Below are positions 1 to 7,936 of a stretch of DNA of 24,975 nt, in pieces (position 1 is the first letter of the stretch; every line of letters begins with the position of its first letter). The notes below the pieces were generated by a model that had not been told where the DNA came from, made no database searches, and saw only the letters and a list, made by a program, of their open reading frames with translations. Both the position numbers and the translations under genes were made by a program. The DNA lies in the NCBI GenBank assembly GCA_934643185.1, contig CAKUBN010000034.1, forward strand, positions 1-24,975. The letters run 5' to 3'. Source of the DNA: an uncultured Eubacteriales bacterium. Its GTDB lineage: Bacteria > Bacillota > Clostridia > Oscillospirales > Acutalibacteraceae.

Positions 1-24
1 GCTATGCGCTCTTGTTATATTTCT

Positions 25-201
25 AAGAACTTGCATGGCAAGTTCTTCAAGAAACCCCTTGATAGGGTTTCTTGCGGCGGAATGATTCACTGGATCATTC
101 CGCCTATCTTCCTGATCTCCGGTTAGGCAAAGAATTTCGCTTTCTGCGGAAAGCGATTTAGGGCGTTGCCCTAAAAACCCACAGCCTTTTGAAAAAGGCT
201 G
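25..201. repeat. Array of six perfect hairpins in a gene-free edge
   Basis: Bases 1-234 contain no gene. Within them are six perfect inverted repeats: arms 25-34/38-47 (10 bp, 3-base loop), 48-57/65-74 (10 bp), 76-86/94-104 (11 bp), 137-144/149-156 (8 bp), 157-164/168-175 (8 bp) and 182-190/193-201 (9 bp). The first two abut directly and the third starts one base later; the fourth and fifth also abut. The stems are unrelated in sequence, so this is not one unit copied six times. It may be a composite repetitive intergenic element, stacked terminators or a structured RNA; I cannot decide which. The hairpins themselves are read directly from the sequence. Confidence 0.8.
173..201 (-). terminator. 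Probable Rho-independent terminator of the comEA operon
   Basis: Read on the minus strand, a 9-bp stem (arms 201-193 and 190-182) is followed by TGGGTTTTT, about 34 bases past the comEA stop. The T run is separated from the stem by four bases, so it is a good but not perfect intrinsic terminator. A second hairpin (157-175) follows immediately and could back it up. Confidence 0.55.
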
Positions 202-234
202 GCGAAAACTTTATTCGTCCGCTCACCGTCAGCT

Positions 235-609
235 TCATTCGTCCGTCACCGTCACCCGCGGCAGCAGCTTTTCAAGCAGTTTTTCGCCAATGCCCTTTAC
301 ATTCGTGAGCTCACGCACGTCTTTGAAGCCGCCGTTTGCTTCGCGGTACTCGATGATCCTGCCGGCGAGCACCTCGCCAATGCCGTTCAGGCCGATCAGC
401 TCTTCCTTCGTCGCGGTGTTGATATTGACTTTCACTTCGCTGGAGCTGAAGGCAGACGAAACAGGCGCGCTCGGTGCTGCTTCACTTTGCGATGTCACCG
501 TATACGGTTCGAGCGGCGTGTTCTCAAAGGAAACGCAGAACAGCACTGCCGCACACGCCACTAAAAACAGCGCGAACAGCAAGATCGTCCGTTGATTTCC
601 CTCGCGCAC
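235..609 (-). CDS. comEA: ComEA-type helix-hairpin-helix DNA-binding protein
   Basis: A 124-residue protein with an N-terminal membrane anchor (about residues 8-28), a Ser/Ala/Pro-rich linker, and a C-terminal double helix-hairpin-helix domain (about 60-120). That domain carries the family signatures VNINTA, LNGIGEVLAGRI and VKGIGEKLL. ComEA proteins bind double-stranded DNA outside the membrane during uptake for transformation. This one is short: Bacillus ComEA is about 200 residues and has an extra SLBB domain between anchor and HhH, missing here. The start is GTG at 609, chosen for a strong GGGGGAG site a few bases upstream; it lies 12 bases after the rluD stop. No comEC or other competence gene is seen, so a role in DNA uptake is inferred from the family only. 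Confidence 0.85.
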   Translation of the reverse strand: MREGNQRTILLFALFLVACAAVLFCVSFENTPLEPYTVTSQSEAAPSAPVSSAFSSSEVKVNINTATKEELIGLNGIGEVLAGRIIEYREANGGFKDVRELTNVKGIGEKLLEKLLPRVTVTDE

Positions 610-621
610 AAGCTCTCCCCC

Positions 622-1542
622 TTACTCGTCCTCCGCGTGCAGCGTCTTCACAAAATCCGTAAAATACGGCGGCAGCGGCGCTTCAAACTCCATATATTCG
701 CCCGTGCGCGGGTGGATGAAACCGATGAGCCCTGCGTGCAGGCACTGCCCGTGCAGCTGCGTGATGACCTTCTTCGGCCCATACACCGGGTCGCCCGCCA
801 CCGGGTGCCCGATATACGCCATGTGCACGCGAATCTGGTGCGTGCGGCCAGTCTCCAAACGCAGGCGCAGCTGCGTAAATCCAGTGAAATTTTTTGTGAC
901 AAAATAATGCGTCACGGCGTTTCTGGCGTTCGGTGTGTTCTGTACCGCCATGCGCTTTCGGTCCTGCGGGTGCCGCGCGATGGGTGCGTCCACCGTGCCG
1001 TCCTCGCGGATTTTCCCGTACACCACGGCACGGTATTCGCGCGTGAAGCTGTGCGCCTTGATCTGCTCCGCCAAGTGCCGGTGCGCCGTGTCGTTCTTCG
1101 CGACGATGAGCAGCCCGCTCGTGTCCTTATCGATGCGATGCACGATACCCGGGCGAATGACGCCGTTGATGCCCGAAAGCGAATCGCCGCAGTGGTATAG
1201 CAGCGCGTTTACGAGTGTGCCGTCGTAATTTCCGGCCGCCGGGTGCACCACCATGCCCTTCGGCTTGTTCACCACAAGCAGGTCGTCGTCCTCGTAGACA
1301 ATATCGAGCGGAATGTTCTCCGCCTTCACGTCAAGCGGGCGCGCCTCGGGAATCTCCACGCACAGCACGCTCCCCGGCACAAGCTTCGTGCTTTTCTGCA
1401 CAGCCTTGCCGCCGCAGGTCACGTGGCCGTCGCGGATCAAATTCTGCACCGCAGAGCGGGAAAGCTCCGGCAAAGCCTCCGCGATCACCTTGTCGGCGCG
1501 CTGGTCCGCCGCCGTGACTTCGATCTCATGTAAATCGGCCAT
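622..1542 (-). CDS. rluD: 23S rRNA pseudouridine synthase, RluD/RluA family
   Basis: A 306-residue enzyme expected to convert specific uridines of 23S rRNA to pseudouridine. It has an N-terminal S4 RNA-binding domain (about 15-65) and the RluA catalytic domain. The motif HRIDKDTSGLLIVAKN holds the catalytic Asp138, preceded by the VNKPKGMVVHP strand and followed by the GRTHQIRVHM motif near 232-241. The reading frame stays open upstream through lspA, but the ATG at 1542 is the right start. It lies two bases after the lspA stop, gives the usual family length, and begins directly before the S4 domain. It follows lspA in a tight operon, as in many Firmicutes. The exact target uridines cannot be read from the sequence. 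Confidence 0.95.
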   Translation of the reverse strand: MADLHEIEVTAADQRADKVIAEALPELSRSAVQNLIRDGHVTCGGKAVQKSTKLVPGSVLCVEIPEARPLDVKAENIPLDIVYEDDDLLVVNKPKGMVVHPAAGNYDGTLVNALLYHCGDSLSGINGVIRPGIVHRIDKDTSGLLIVAKNDTAHRHLAEQIKAHSFTREYRAVVYGKIREDGTVDAPIARHPQDRKRMAVQNTPNARNAVTHYFVTKNFTGFTQLRLRLETGRTHQIRVHMAYIGHPVAGDPVYGPKKVITQLHGQCLHAGLIGFIHPRTGEYMEFEAPLPPYFTDFVKTLHAEDE

Positions 1543-1544
1543 AT

Positions 1545-2048
1545 TTATTCCCCGTCGTCCGTCGTCTCCGCCGGCTCGTCGGCTTTCTTGTCTGCCGCTT
1601 CCTTTTTGTCCTTGAAGAACAAGTACCACACGGCAAACAAAACCGCGCCGACCACCACGCAGCAGTCTGCAAAGTTGAACACATACGGGAAAAACAGCAC
1701 GTGGATGTAATCCACCACATAGCCGAAAATAAAACGGTCGATGAGGTTGCCGATGCCGCCCGCAATGATGAGCACGCAAGATGTGCGTGACATCCACGTG
1801 TGGTGCTTATAGCGGAACAAAAACACGAGCAGCGCCGCCGTCAGCACCAGCGTCAGCACGATCAAAAGCCACGAAAGCCCGGCAAAAAAGCCGAACGCTG
1901 CGCCATTGTTTTCCAGATAACGGAACTCCAAAAGCCCCGGAATGCACGTCACGCTGCCAATAGGCTTTAAGTTTGTGATGACCGTCATTTTTATAAACTG
2001 ATCGACAGCCGTCAGCACGGCGATCAGCAAAAGAATGAGAATGGACAA
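1545..2048 (-). CDS. lspA: Lipoprotein signal peptidase (signal peptidase II)
   Basis: A 167-residue polytopic membrane aspartyl protease that cuts signal peptides from diacylglyceryl-modified prolipoproteins. Four membrane segments are visible (about 2-18, 57-77, 88-105 and 126-145). The active-site motifs are NLIDR (Asp104) and FNFAD (Asp128); NNGAAFG at 47-53 is the conserved family loop. The frame is open to 2156, but I chose the TTG at 2048. It follows AAGGGG by 9 bases, gives normal family length, and places the first membrane helix at the N terminus; the extra upstream residues resemble no LspA. The C-terminal tail (about 146-167) is highly charged. The gene lies 129 bases after ileS and 2 bases before rluD. 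Confidence 0.95.
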   Translation of the reverse strand: MSILILLLIAVLTAVDQFIKMTVITNLKPIGSVTCIPGLLEFRYLENNGAAFGFFAGLSWLLIVLTLVLTAALLVFLFRYKHHTWMSRTSCVLIIAGGIGNLIDRFIFGYVVDYIHVLFFPYVFNFADCCVVVGAVLFAVWYLFFKDKKEAADKKADEPAETTDDGE

Positions 2049-2057
2049 AAGAAATAT

Positions 2058-2063
2058 CCCCTT
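2058..2063 (-). promoter_or_regulatory. Ribosome-binding site that sets the lspA start
   Basis: AAGGGG on the minus strand, 9 bases before a TTG codon. No comparable site precedes the alternative upstream starts, so this supports the TTG start of lspA. Confidence 0.7.
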
Positions 2064-2171
2064 ATAACCCGAAAAAGGCGCAAGCCGGGCAAAACCGGTT
2101 TGCACCTTGGTTCGGTTATTCCATGGCACGGCAGCACTAAGCGCCGCACCGTTCAAAACAAATTACGTGTG

Positions 2172-2186
2172 TCCGAATTATTCGGA
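2172..2186 (-). other. Small stem-loop with the ileS stop codon in its loop
   Basis: A perfect 6-bp inverted repeat (TCCGAA/TTCGGA) with the ileS TAA as its 3-base loop. It opens the 129-base ileS-lspA gap. No T run follows, so it is not a standard terminator; its role, if any, is unknown. The rest of the gap (2049-2171) shows a small GCAAA/TTTGC dyad at 2089-2103 and no convincing promoter. Confidence 0.4.
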
Positions 2187-4979
2187 AAGTGCTTTTGCGC
2201 AGCGCTCGCACAGGTCCACATATGCCGGGTTCTTGCCGACTGTGGAGGAGTACGCCCAGCAGCGCATGCACTTGCAGCCCTCTGCCTTATCGACCTGTAC
2301 GGAGAGGCCAAGCGCGTCATCCGTATGCGTGCCGCCCTCGCCGTCTACGATCTCGACCTGAGACACGATGAACACGGTCGCAAGCTCGTCCTCAACAGAC
2401 TTGAGGAATGCATACAGCTCGCCGGTGCAGTACAGCGTCACCTTTGCATCGAGAGATGCGCCGATGGTCTTCTCTGCACGTGCGTTTTCAAGCGCCTTCT
2501 TCACAACGTCGCGAATTGCATGGATTCTGTCCCAACGCGCGATGAAGTCTTCCGTCACGTCAATGCCGTAAACCTCGCTCGTCGGCTTCGGCATCTCGTT
2601 GTACACAACGTGGCGTGCGTCGCAGTCGCTGCGGTGCGGCATGCTCTGCCAGATCTCGTCGGAGGTGAACGCCAGGATCGGCGCAACCAGACGGGTCATT
2701 GCATCGAGGATGATATACATCGCGGTCTGTGCAGCGCGGCGTGCCGTGGAATCCTTCTTCTCGGTGTACAGACGATCCTTGATGACATCGAGATAGAAGT
2801 TCGACATATCGACAACGCAGAAGTTGTGGATGGCGTGGTAAGCCTGATGGAACTCGAAGGACTCATAGCCCTCGCGCACCTTCACCATCAGCTGATCCAA
2901 ACGGTTCAGCGCCCACTTGTCGATGGAAAGCATCTCGGAGACCGGCACGCTGTCGGTATCCGGGTTAAAGTCGGAGAGGTTGCCGAGCATATAGCGCGCC
3001 GTGTTGCGGATCTTTCTATATGCGTCGGAAAGCTGTTTGAGGATCTCCGGGGAGATGCGGATATCGGCGTGGTAGTCGGAAGAAGCGACCCACAGACGCA
3101 GGATGTCTGCGCCGTACTTGTCCACGATCTCCTGCGGCAGAATGCCGTTGCCGAGAGACTTACTCATCTTTCTGCCCTGACCGTCCACGACCCAGCCGTG
3201 TGTAACGACGGCCTTGTACGGTGCCTTGCCGCGCCATGCAATGGACGTGAGCAGCGAAGACTGGAACCAGCCGCGGTACTGGTCTGCACCCTCAAGGTAC
3301 AGGTCAGCCGGCCAATGGAGGTAATCGCGTGTATCGCAAACGGCAGCATGGGTCACGCCGGAATCGAACCAAACGTCCATGATGTCGCGCTCTTTTGTAA
3401 AGGAGGTGCAGCCGCACTTCTTGCACTTTGTGCCTGCGGGCAAAATCTCTTCTGCTTCCTTGATATACCAAGCGTCGGAGCCCTCTGCGCGGAACAGCTC
3501 GGAAACGGCGTGCATGGCGTCCTTTTCGATGAGCGGCTCGCCGCAGTCCTTGCAGTAGAAGATCGGGATCGGCACGCCCCAGCGGCGCTGACGGGAGATG
3601 CACCAGTCGTTGCGGTCACGAACCATGGAGGAGATGCGGTCTTCGCCCCAGCCCGGGATCCACTTTACGCCCTTGATGGCTTCGATGGCCTGATCCTTGA
3701 TGGCGTCGACGGAGCAGAACCACTGCTCGGTCGCACGGAACAGAACCGGCTTCTTGCAACGCCAGCAGTGCGGGTACTGGTGGATGATCTTCTGCAGTGC
3801 GAACAGCGCACCGATGTCCTCAAGGTGCTGTGCGATCGCCTTGTTTGCTTCCTCGGTCGTGAGACCTGCAAACTGGCCTGCCTCCTCGGTCATCTTGCCG
3901 TGGCTGTCCACAGGCACAACGATCGGAATTTCAGGATAGTGGTTGTGGCAGACGTCATAGTCTTCCACGCCGTGGCCCGGAGCCGTATGAACGCAGCCGG
4001 TACCGCTTTCCAGCGTAACGTGGTCGCCCACGATGACAAGAGACGTGCGGTCGATGAACGGGTGCGCCGTCTTCATGTACTCAAGGTCGCTGCCCTTCAG
4101 GGTGCCGACAATCTCGTAATCGGTCTTGCCAGCCGCCTGCATCGCAGATTCGGTCAGGGCCGTCGCCATCACATAATATTCGTCGCCGGACTTTACAAGT
4201 GCATATTCAAATTCCGGGCCAACGCAGATCGCAACGTTCGCGGGGAGCGTCCAGGTCGTCGTTGTCCAGATCACGAAGTAGGTCTTATCAAGGTCTGCGC
4301 CCATCGGGGTCAAAAGGCCCTTGTCGTCCGTTACACGGAACTTGACATAGATGGAGTGGCAGGGGTCTTCCGCGTACTCGATCTCCGCTTCAGCCAGTGC
4401 GGTCTCGCACTCCGGGCACCAGTAAACCGGCTTCAAACCCTTATAGATGAAGCCCTTCGTCGCCATTTCGGAGAAGATCTCGATCTGCTTTGCCTCAAAC
4501 TCCTTGAGGAGCGTGATGTACGGGTTGTCCCATTCGCCGATGCCGCCAAGGCGCTTAAAGGAGTTGCGCTGCTCGTCGAGGTAGCCGAGGGCAAACTCAC
4601 GGCAGAGCTTGCGCAGCTCTACGTCGGAGATCGCGGTGGAGTTCGAAACGCCCGCTTTCTTTCTGGCCTTCAGCTCGGTCGGCAGGCCGTGGGTATCCCA
4701 GCCCGGGACATACGGTGCCTTAAAGCCGGACATGTTCTTGTAGCGAACGATAAAGTCCTTCAGCGTTTTATTGAGCGCCGTGCCGAGGTGGATATCGCCG
4801 TTTGCATACGGAGGGCCGTCATGCAGAACATAAAGCGGCTTACCGTCGTTCTTTTCCAGAACGGTCTCGTAAACCTTGTCTTCATACCACTTCTCGAGCA
4901 TGACCGGCTCGCGCTTCGGGAGGCCGGCCTGCATGGCAAAGTCGGTCTTTGGGAGGTTCAATGTGCTTTTGTAATCCAT
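2178..4979 (-). CDS. ileS: Isoleucyl-tRNA synthetase
   Basis: A 933-residue class I aminoacyl-tRNA synthetase that charges tRNA-Ile with isoleucine and edits misactivated valine. The ATP-binding HIGH-like motif is HLGT at 64-67 (in GDIHLGTALNK), and KMSKS is at 604-608. The large insertion between them contains the CP1 editing domain. The C terminus keeps the bacterial zinc knuckle with Cys904, Cys907, Cys924 and Cys927. Length is normal for the bacterial zinc-containing type. It starts 27 bases after divIVA, leaving no room for the T-box leader that often controls ileS in Firmicutes; none is seen immediately upstream. It is probably transcribed from the upstream operon promoters. Confidence 0.97.
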   Translation of the reverse strand: MDYKSTLNLPKTDFAMQAGLPKREPVMLEKWYEDKVYETVLEKNDGKPLYVLHDGPPYANGDIHLGTALNKTLKDFIVRYKNMSGFKAPYVPGWDTHGLPTELKARKKAGVSNSTAISDVELRKLCREFALGYLDEQRNSFKRLGGIGEWDNPYITLLKEFEAKQIEIFSEMATKGFIYKGLKPVYWCPECETALAEAEIEYAEDPCHSIYVKFRVTDDKGLLTPMGADLDKTYFVIWTTTTWTLPANVAICVGPEFEYALVKSGDEYYVMATALTESAMQAAGKTDYEIVGTLKGSDLEYMKTAHPFIDRTSLVIVGDHVTLESGTGCVHTAPGHGVEDYDVCHNHYPEIPIVVPVDSHGKMTEEAGQFAGLTTEEANKAIAQHLEDIGALFALQKIIHQYPHCWRCKKPVLFRATEQWFCSVDAIKDQAIEAIKGVKWIPGWGEDRISSMVRDRNDWCISRQRRWGVPIPIFYCKDCGEPLIEKDAMHAVSELFRAEGSDAWYIKEAEEILPAGTKCKKCGCTSFTKERDIMDVWFDSGVTHAAVCDTRDYLHWPADLYLEGADQYRGWFQSSLLTSIAWRGKAPYKAVVTHGWVVDGQGRKMSKSLGNGILPQEIVDKYGADILRLWVASSDYHADIRISPEILKQLSDAYRKIRNTARYMLGNLSDFNPDTDSVPVSEMLSIDKWALNRLDQLMVKVREGYESFEFHQAYHAIHNFCVVDMSNFYLDVIKDRLYTEKKDSTARRAAQTAMYIILDAMTRLVAPILAFTSDEIWQSMPHRSDCDARHVVYNEMPKPTSEVYGIDVTEDFIARWDRIHAIRDVVKKALENARAEKTIGASLDAKVTLYCTGELYAFLKSVEDELATVFIVSQVEIVDGEGGTHTDDALGLSVQVDKAEGCKCMRCWAYSSTVGKNPAYVDLCERCAKALSE

Positions 4980-5006
4980 ATATTGATCCGTGCCTTTCTG
5001 CTGGTT

Positions 5007-5945
5007 TTATCTTCTCTTAAACTTGCCCTTTTTCTTGTCGCCTTCGTCTTCAATGCCAAACTCCAGCGTGCTGAACAGGGTCTCTTTTTCTTTCTGCAAA
5101 GACTCCGGGATGTCGGCGTATGCGTTCAAATCAAGGCCGATACCGCTGAACTGCTCTTTAATGTAAGAGTCCTTGTCGTAAGCGGCCTGCGTCTGTGCCG
5201 GTGCGGGCGCCGGGATCGGCTCCGGTTCGGGCAGGGGCGCGGGCTCCGGCTCTGCGGGGGCCGGTGCGGGCTCTTCTTCCACCTGCTGTGCCGCGGGCAC
5301 CGGGATCTCCTCCTCCGGCTCCTCGGTCACTTCGGGCTCGGTGTATACCGGTGTCGGCTCCTCGGCGGGCGCTGCTTCCTCCTGCTCCTCTTCGGGCAGG
5401 TCAAACGTCGGGATCTTCTCGATCACGGCAAGGTGTTCTTTATAAATGCCGTAGAGCGATGCGCGGAAGTTCGTCACCTCGCGCTTCATGTTTTCGAGCT
5501 CTTTTTCCTTTTCGGCGATCTGCTTTTCGTAGGACTTCACAAGCGTCTCAGAGCGGCCTCTTGCGTCCTTTACAAGGGCGTCCGCCTTCGCGTTTGCATC
5601 GTTCACAATCTTCTCGGCCTTTGCCTTCGCTTCACGGATGGAAGCATTGCCAAGACGCTGTGCACTGAGGATCGCGTCCTTAATGCCGTCTTCCTCTGCA
5701 CGGTAAGACTCGATTTTTGCAGCCAAAATAGAAAGCTTCTCCTGCAGCTCGGCATTTTTCGCCTGCAGCTGCTGCACAGCGGCGGAATCATCCGTCTTGC
5801 GCGTTTTAATTTCTGCGTTTTCCTTTGTGAGCGCCGTTACGGTCTCCAAAACTTCATCAATAAACTGATCGACATCATCAGAATTGTAACCGGAAAAATT
5901 CGATTTTCTGAAGCTGACTTCATTTATGTCCTTAATCGATAACAT
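5007..5945 (-). CDS. divIVA: DivIVA-family cell-division/polarity protein
   Basis: A 312-residue coiled-coil protein that binds curved membrane at poles and septa. The N-terminal DivIVA lipid-binding domain (about 1-60) has the typical start IKDINEVSFRKSNFSGY. Phe17, equivalent to the membrane-inserting Phe of Bacillus DivIVA, is kept, but the following Arg is Ser. Long coiled coils run over roughly residues 25-175. A Pro/Glu/Ala-rich, acidic low-complexity stretch of about 75 residues follows, and the C terminus is basic (KKKGKFKRR). It is longer than Bacillus DivIVA (164 residues), mostly because of this tail. The ATG is preceded by AGGAGG, which overlaps the stop of ylmH (TAGGAGG), so the two genes are closely coupled. 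The neighbours sepF and ylmH support a division role. Confidence 0.93.
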   Translation of the reverse strand: MLSIKDINEVSFRKSNFSGYNSDDVDQFIDEVLETVTALTKENAEIKTRKTDDSAAVQQLQAKNAELQEKLSILAAKIESYRAEEDGIKDAILSAQRLGNASIREAKAKAEKIVNDANAKADALVKDARGRSETLVKSYEKQIAEKEKELENMKREVTNFRASLYGIYKEHLAVIEKIPTFDLPEEEQEEAAPAEEPTPVYTEPEVTEEPEEEIPVPAAQQVEEEPAPAPAEPEPAPLPEPEPIPAPAPAQTQAAYDKDSYIKEQFSGIGLDLNAYADIPESLQKEKETLFSTLEFGIEDEGDKKKGKFKRR

Positions 5946-5958
5946 GTGTGTAAGCCTC

Positions 5959-6705
5959 CTATATGTATTTTCTGCATTTCACAGATAAACGGCCCTTCTT
6001 CGTGACCGGGCCGAGCATATCAACAATAAATCGCCCGCAGCGGCGTATGGAAATGATGTCTCCTTCGTTCACGCGGTGCGAAACGGAATCCGTCTCCCTG
6101 TGGTTGACGGAAACGAGGCCCGCGTGCACCATCTGCGCGGCTTTTTCCCTGCCGGTGCCCGCCAAAAAGGCGACCAGGCAGTCTAAGCGTTCGGAAGCGA
6201 CCACGCCGCTAAGCGGCTGAAAACTGTGCGCCTGCGGCAGCGGCTCTGTAAAGCCCTCCGTGATCTGCACCCCCATCCGGCCGATCTTATCGATCTGCGA
6301 GAGAAAGTGCGGCGCAAGCTCCGTTTTCACAAACAGCACGGCGCGCCCTTCTTCGGCCAAAATGTCGCCGAGCGATGCGCGCACCACGCCCTGTGCCAAA
6401 AACGAGCCCATAAAATCGCGGTGCGAAAGCGTGTCCTGCCGGCGAAATTTCACCGTGAGCCCCGTCACCGGGAACGCCTCGTCTAAGGGCTCCATGTAGT
6501 CCGGGAACACTCCCAAAACCGTTCGTTCCGCCTCCGGAAACCCGCCGAAAAAGCGGTAGTTTTCCGCATGCGCATGGCGCAGATATTCTTCTGCATACGC
6601 GCGCTCGGAAAGATCCAAAAAGCCCAAAAACGCCGGCCTTTTTTCGCCAAGGCGCAGGCAGTCCTCTATTTTCGCTTCAAAAAGCTTATCTTCCTGTGCG
6701 GCCAT
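5959..6705 (-). CDS. ylmH: YlmH-type S4-domain RNA-binding protein
   Basis: A 248-residue protein with the YlmH layout: an N-terminal domain (about 1-85), a central domain with HRDFMGSFLAQGVVRASLGDI (about 93-115), and a C-terminal S4 RNA-binding domain (about 168-240) ending in a basic tail. The family sits in the division cluster next to sepF and divIVA in Gram-positive bacteria. Work on Bacillus has linked YlmH to ribosome-associated quality control, so the role may be in translation rather than division itself. It starts 3 bases after the sepF stop and its stop forms part of the divIVA ribosome site. Family membership is clear; the molecular job here is not shown by the sequence. Confidence 0.9.
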   Translation of the reverse strand: MAAQEDKLFEAKIEDCLRLGEKRPAFLGFLDLSERAYAEEYLRHAHAENYRFFGGFPEAERTVLGVFPDYMEPLDEAFPVTGLTVKFRRQDTLSHRDFMGSFLAQGVVRASLGDILAEEGRAVLFVKTELAPHFLSQIDKIGRMGVQITEGFTEPLPQAHSFQPLSGVVASERLDCLVAFLAGTGREKAAQMVHAGLVSVNHRETDSVSHRVNEGDIISIRRCGRFIVDMLGPVTKKGRLSVKCRKYI

Positions 6706-6708
6706 GAT

Positions 6709-7167
6709 TTAGAACGTCACGCCGTTCTGCGCAAGATCATCGCGGATCTCCACACCGCTCAGGCTCACGCCCGCAGGCGTGAAAATATACGTCTTCGCGG
6801 CGATGGGCTTCACCTCGCCGTGGTTTGCGTAAGAAGCGCCGCTGAGGAACGCCAGAATATAACGTGCCTCGTTTGCGTTCGTCTCTTCAAAATTCACAAC
6901 GACCGTATGGCCCTGGTTGATCTCATCCGCAATGCTCTTTGTGTCGTCGCGGAAAGAGTTCGGCTTAAACACAACCACCTGCGCGCCTGCGCGTGCATGG
7001 TTGATGTTCACAACGCGGTTCGAGCTCGCAGAGGAGAACGAACGGCGTGCGGAAGGCTGCTCCTCGCGGCTGTCCGCCGTGGGCTCTGTGGCCTCCTCGT
7101 AGTACTCATCATACTCGTCATCGGGGGGATTCCACATTTTCTGAAGCTTCTCTACAATGCCTGCCAT
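6709..7167 (-). CDS. sepF: SepF, membrane anchor and organiser of the FtsZ ring
   Basis: A 152-residue protein. The short N-terminal amphipathic helix (MAGIVEKLQKMW) is expected to bind membrane. It is followed by an acidic, Ser-rich linker (about 14-50) and the C-terminal SepF domain (about 51-140), with the family pattern VVNINHARAGAQVVVFKP and FLSGASYANHG. SepF polymerises into arcs and tethers FtsZ at the division site. The ATG has GGAGG 8 bases upstream. It lies between yggS and ylmH, as in the ylmE-ylmF-ylmG-ylmH-divIVA order of other Firmicutes, except that ylmG is absent between sepF and ylmH. Confidence 0.95.
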   Translation of the reverse strand: MAGIVEKLQKMWNPPDDEYDEYYEEATEPTADSREEQPSARRSFSSASSNRVVNINHARAGAQVVVFKPNSFRDDTKSIADEINQGHTVVVNFEETNANEARYILAFLSGASYANHGEVKPIAAKTYIFTPAGVSLSGVEIRDDLAQNGVTF

Positions 7168-7204
7168 ATATTATACCTCCATTTTCATGCGTTAACAAGG
7201 CCGG

Positions 7205-7936
7205 TCAACGCGTATAATCGCGCGGGCCGAAAAGCGAAGAGCCTATGCGCACCATGGTGGCGCCGCACTCGATGGCCTCCGCGTAGTCGGAAGACATACC
7301 CATCGAAAGGCAATTCATAAATACATTATCTATTTTTTTGGCGCGGATGTCAATAAAAGATTGATGCATTTGGGAAAAATAATTGCATAGCACGGATTTT
7401 TCCGCACAAATTGGTGGAATTGCCATCAATCCGTTCACCTGAATGCCCGGCAGCACGGCAATTTCTTCCAAAAACTCGGGCAGCGCAGCTTTTTCAATGC
7501 CGCCCTTGCTTTCTTCCCCGCCGATATTCACTTCAATGAGCACCGGCATTTTGCGGCCTATTTTCTCCGCAAGGCGGGAAATTTCCTTTGCAAGCTTTAC
7601 GGAATCCACCGACTGGATGCAGTCGACCTTATCGATGATATATTTCACCTTGTTCGTCTGCAAGCGCCCGATGATCTGGCCGGAAACGCCCTTGTCCCAA
7701 TCGATCTTTTCATATTTGTCCATGAATTCCTGCACGCGGTTTTCGCCGATGAAGCGCAGGCCGCAGCCGATGGCGTGGTTGATGACCTCCGCCGGCACGG
7801 TCTTCGTCGCCGCAAGAAACGTGATGTCCTCGGGCTTTCTGCCGGAGCGCACCGCTGCCTCCGCAATGCGGTTCGTGATGACCTTATAGTTTTCCTCTAC
7901 GTCCCTAAAACGCTCCTCAAAGCATTTTTCCGTCAT
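7205..7936 (-). CDS. yggS: YggS/YlmE-family pyridoxal-phosphate homeostasis protein
   Basis: A 243-residue single-domain alanine-racemase-like barrel that binds PLP and buffers its level without known enzyme activity. The PLP lysine is Lys45 in FLAATKTVPAEVI. The phosphate-binding end is visible as SMGMSSDYAEAIECGATMVRIGSSLFGPR near the C terminus. The frame is open to an ATG at 7966, but I chose the ATG at 7936: it has GGAAGGG upstream and gives the family length. With this start the gene overlaps the end of the HlyD-like gene by 20 bases, suggesting coupling. Around 7315-7420 the coding sequence is clearly more AT-rich than its neighbours. Confidence 0.93.
   Translation of the reverse strand: MTEKCFEERFRDVEENYKVITNRIAEAAVRSGRKPEDITFLAATKTVPAEVINHAIGCGLRFIGENRVQEFMDKYEKIDWDKGVSGQIIGRLQTNKVKYIIDKVDCIQSVDSVKLAKEISRLAEKIGRKMPVLIEVNIGGEESKGGIEKAALPEFLEEIAVLPGIQVNGLMAIPPICAEKSVLCNYFSQMHQSFIDIRAKKIDNVFMNCLSMGMSSDYAEAIECGATMVRIGSSLFGPRDYTR

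Noticed and set aside
1..234. CRISPR array at the left edge
   Set aside because: The hairpins do not share a repeat sequence and have no regular spacers.
1543..1797. N-terminal extension of rluD into lspA
   Set aside because: The extra residues are lspA read in another frame. The ATG at 1542 gives the normal S4-first protein.
2049..2156. Upstream starts of lspA
   Set aside because: They have no ribosome site, and the added residues match no signal peptidase II. The TTG at 2048 has a good site.
4980..5006. T-box riboswitch before ileS
   Set aside because: Only 27 bases separate divIVA and ileS, too short for a T-box, and no tRNA-like specifier structure is seen.
2100..5942. A 1280-codon open frame on the plus strand across ileS and divIVA
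   Set aside because: It lies wholly antisense to two certain genes. Its translation is rich in Arg/His/Cys/Leu with no domain, and it has no ribosome site. GC-rich codon bias on the other strand explains it.
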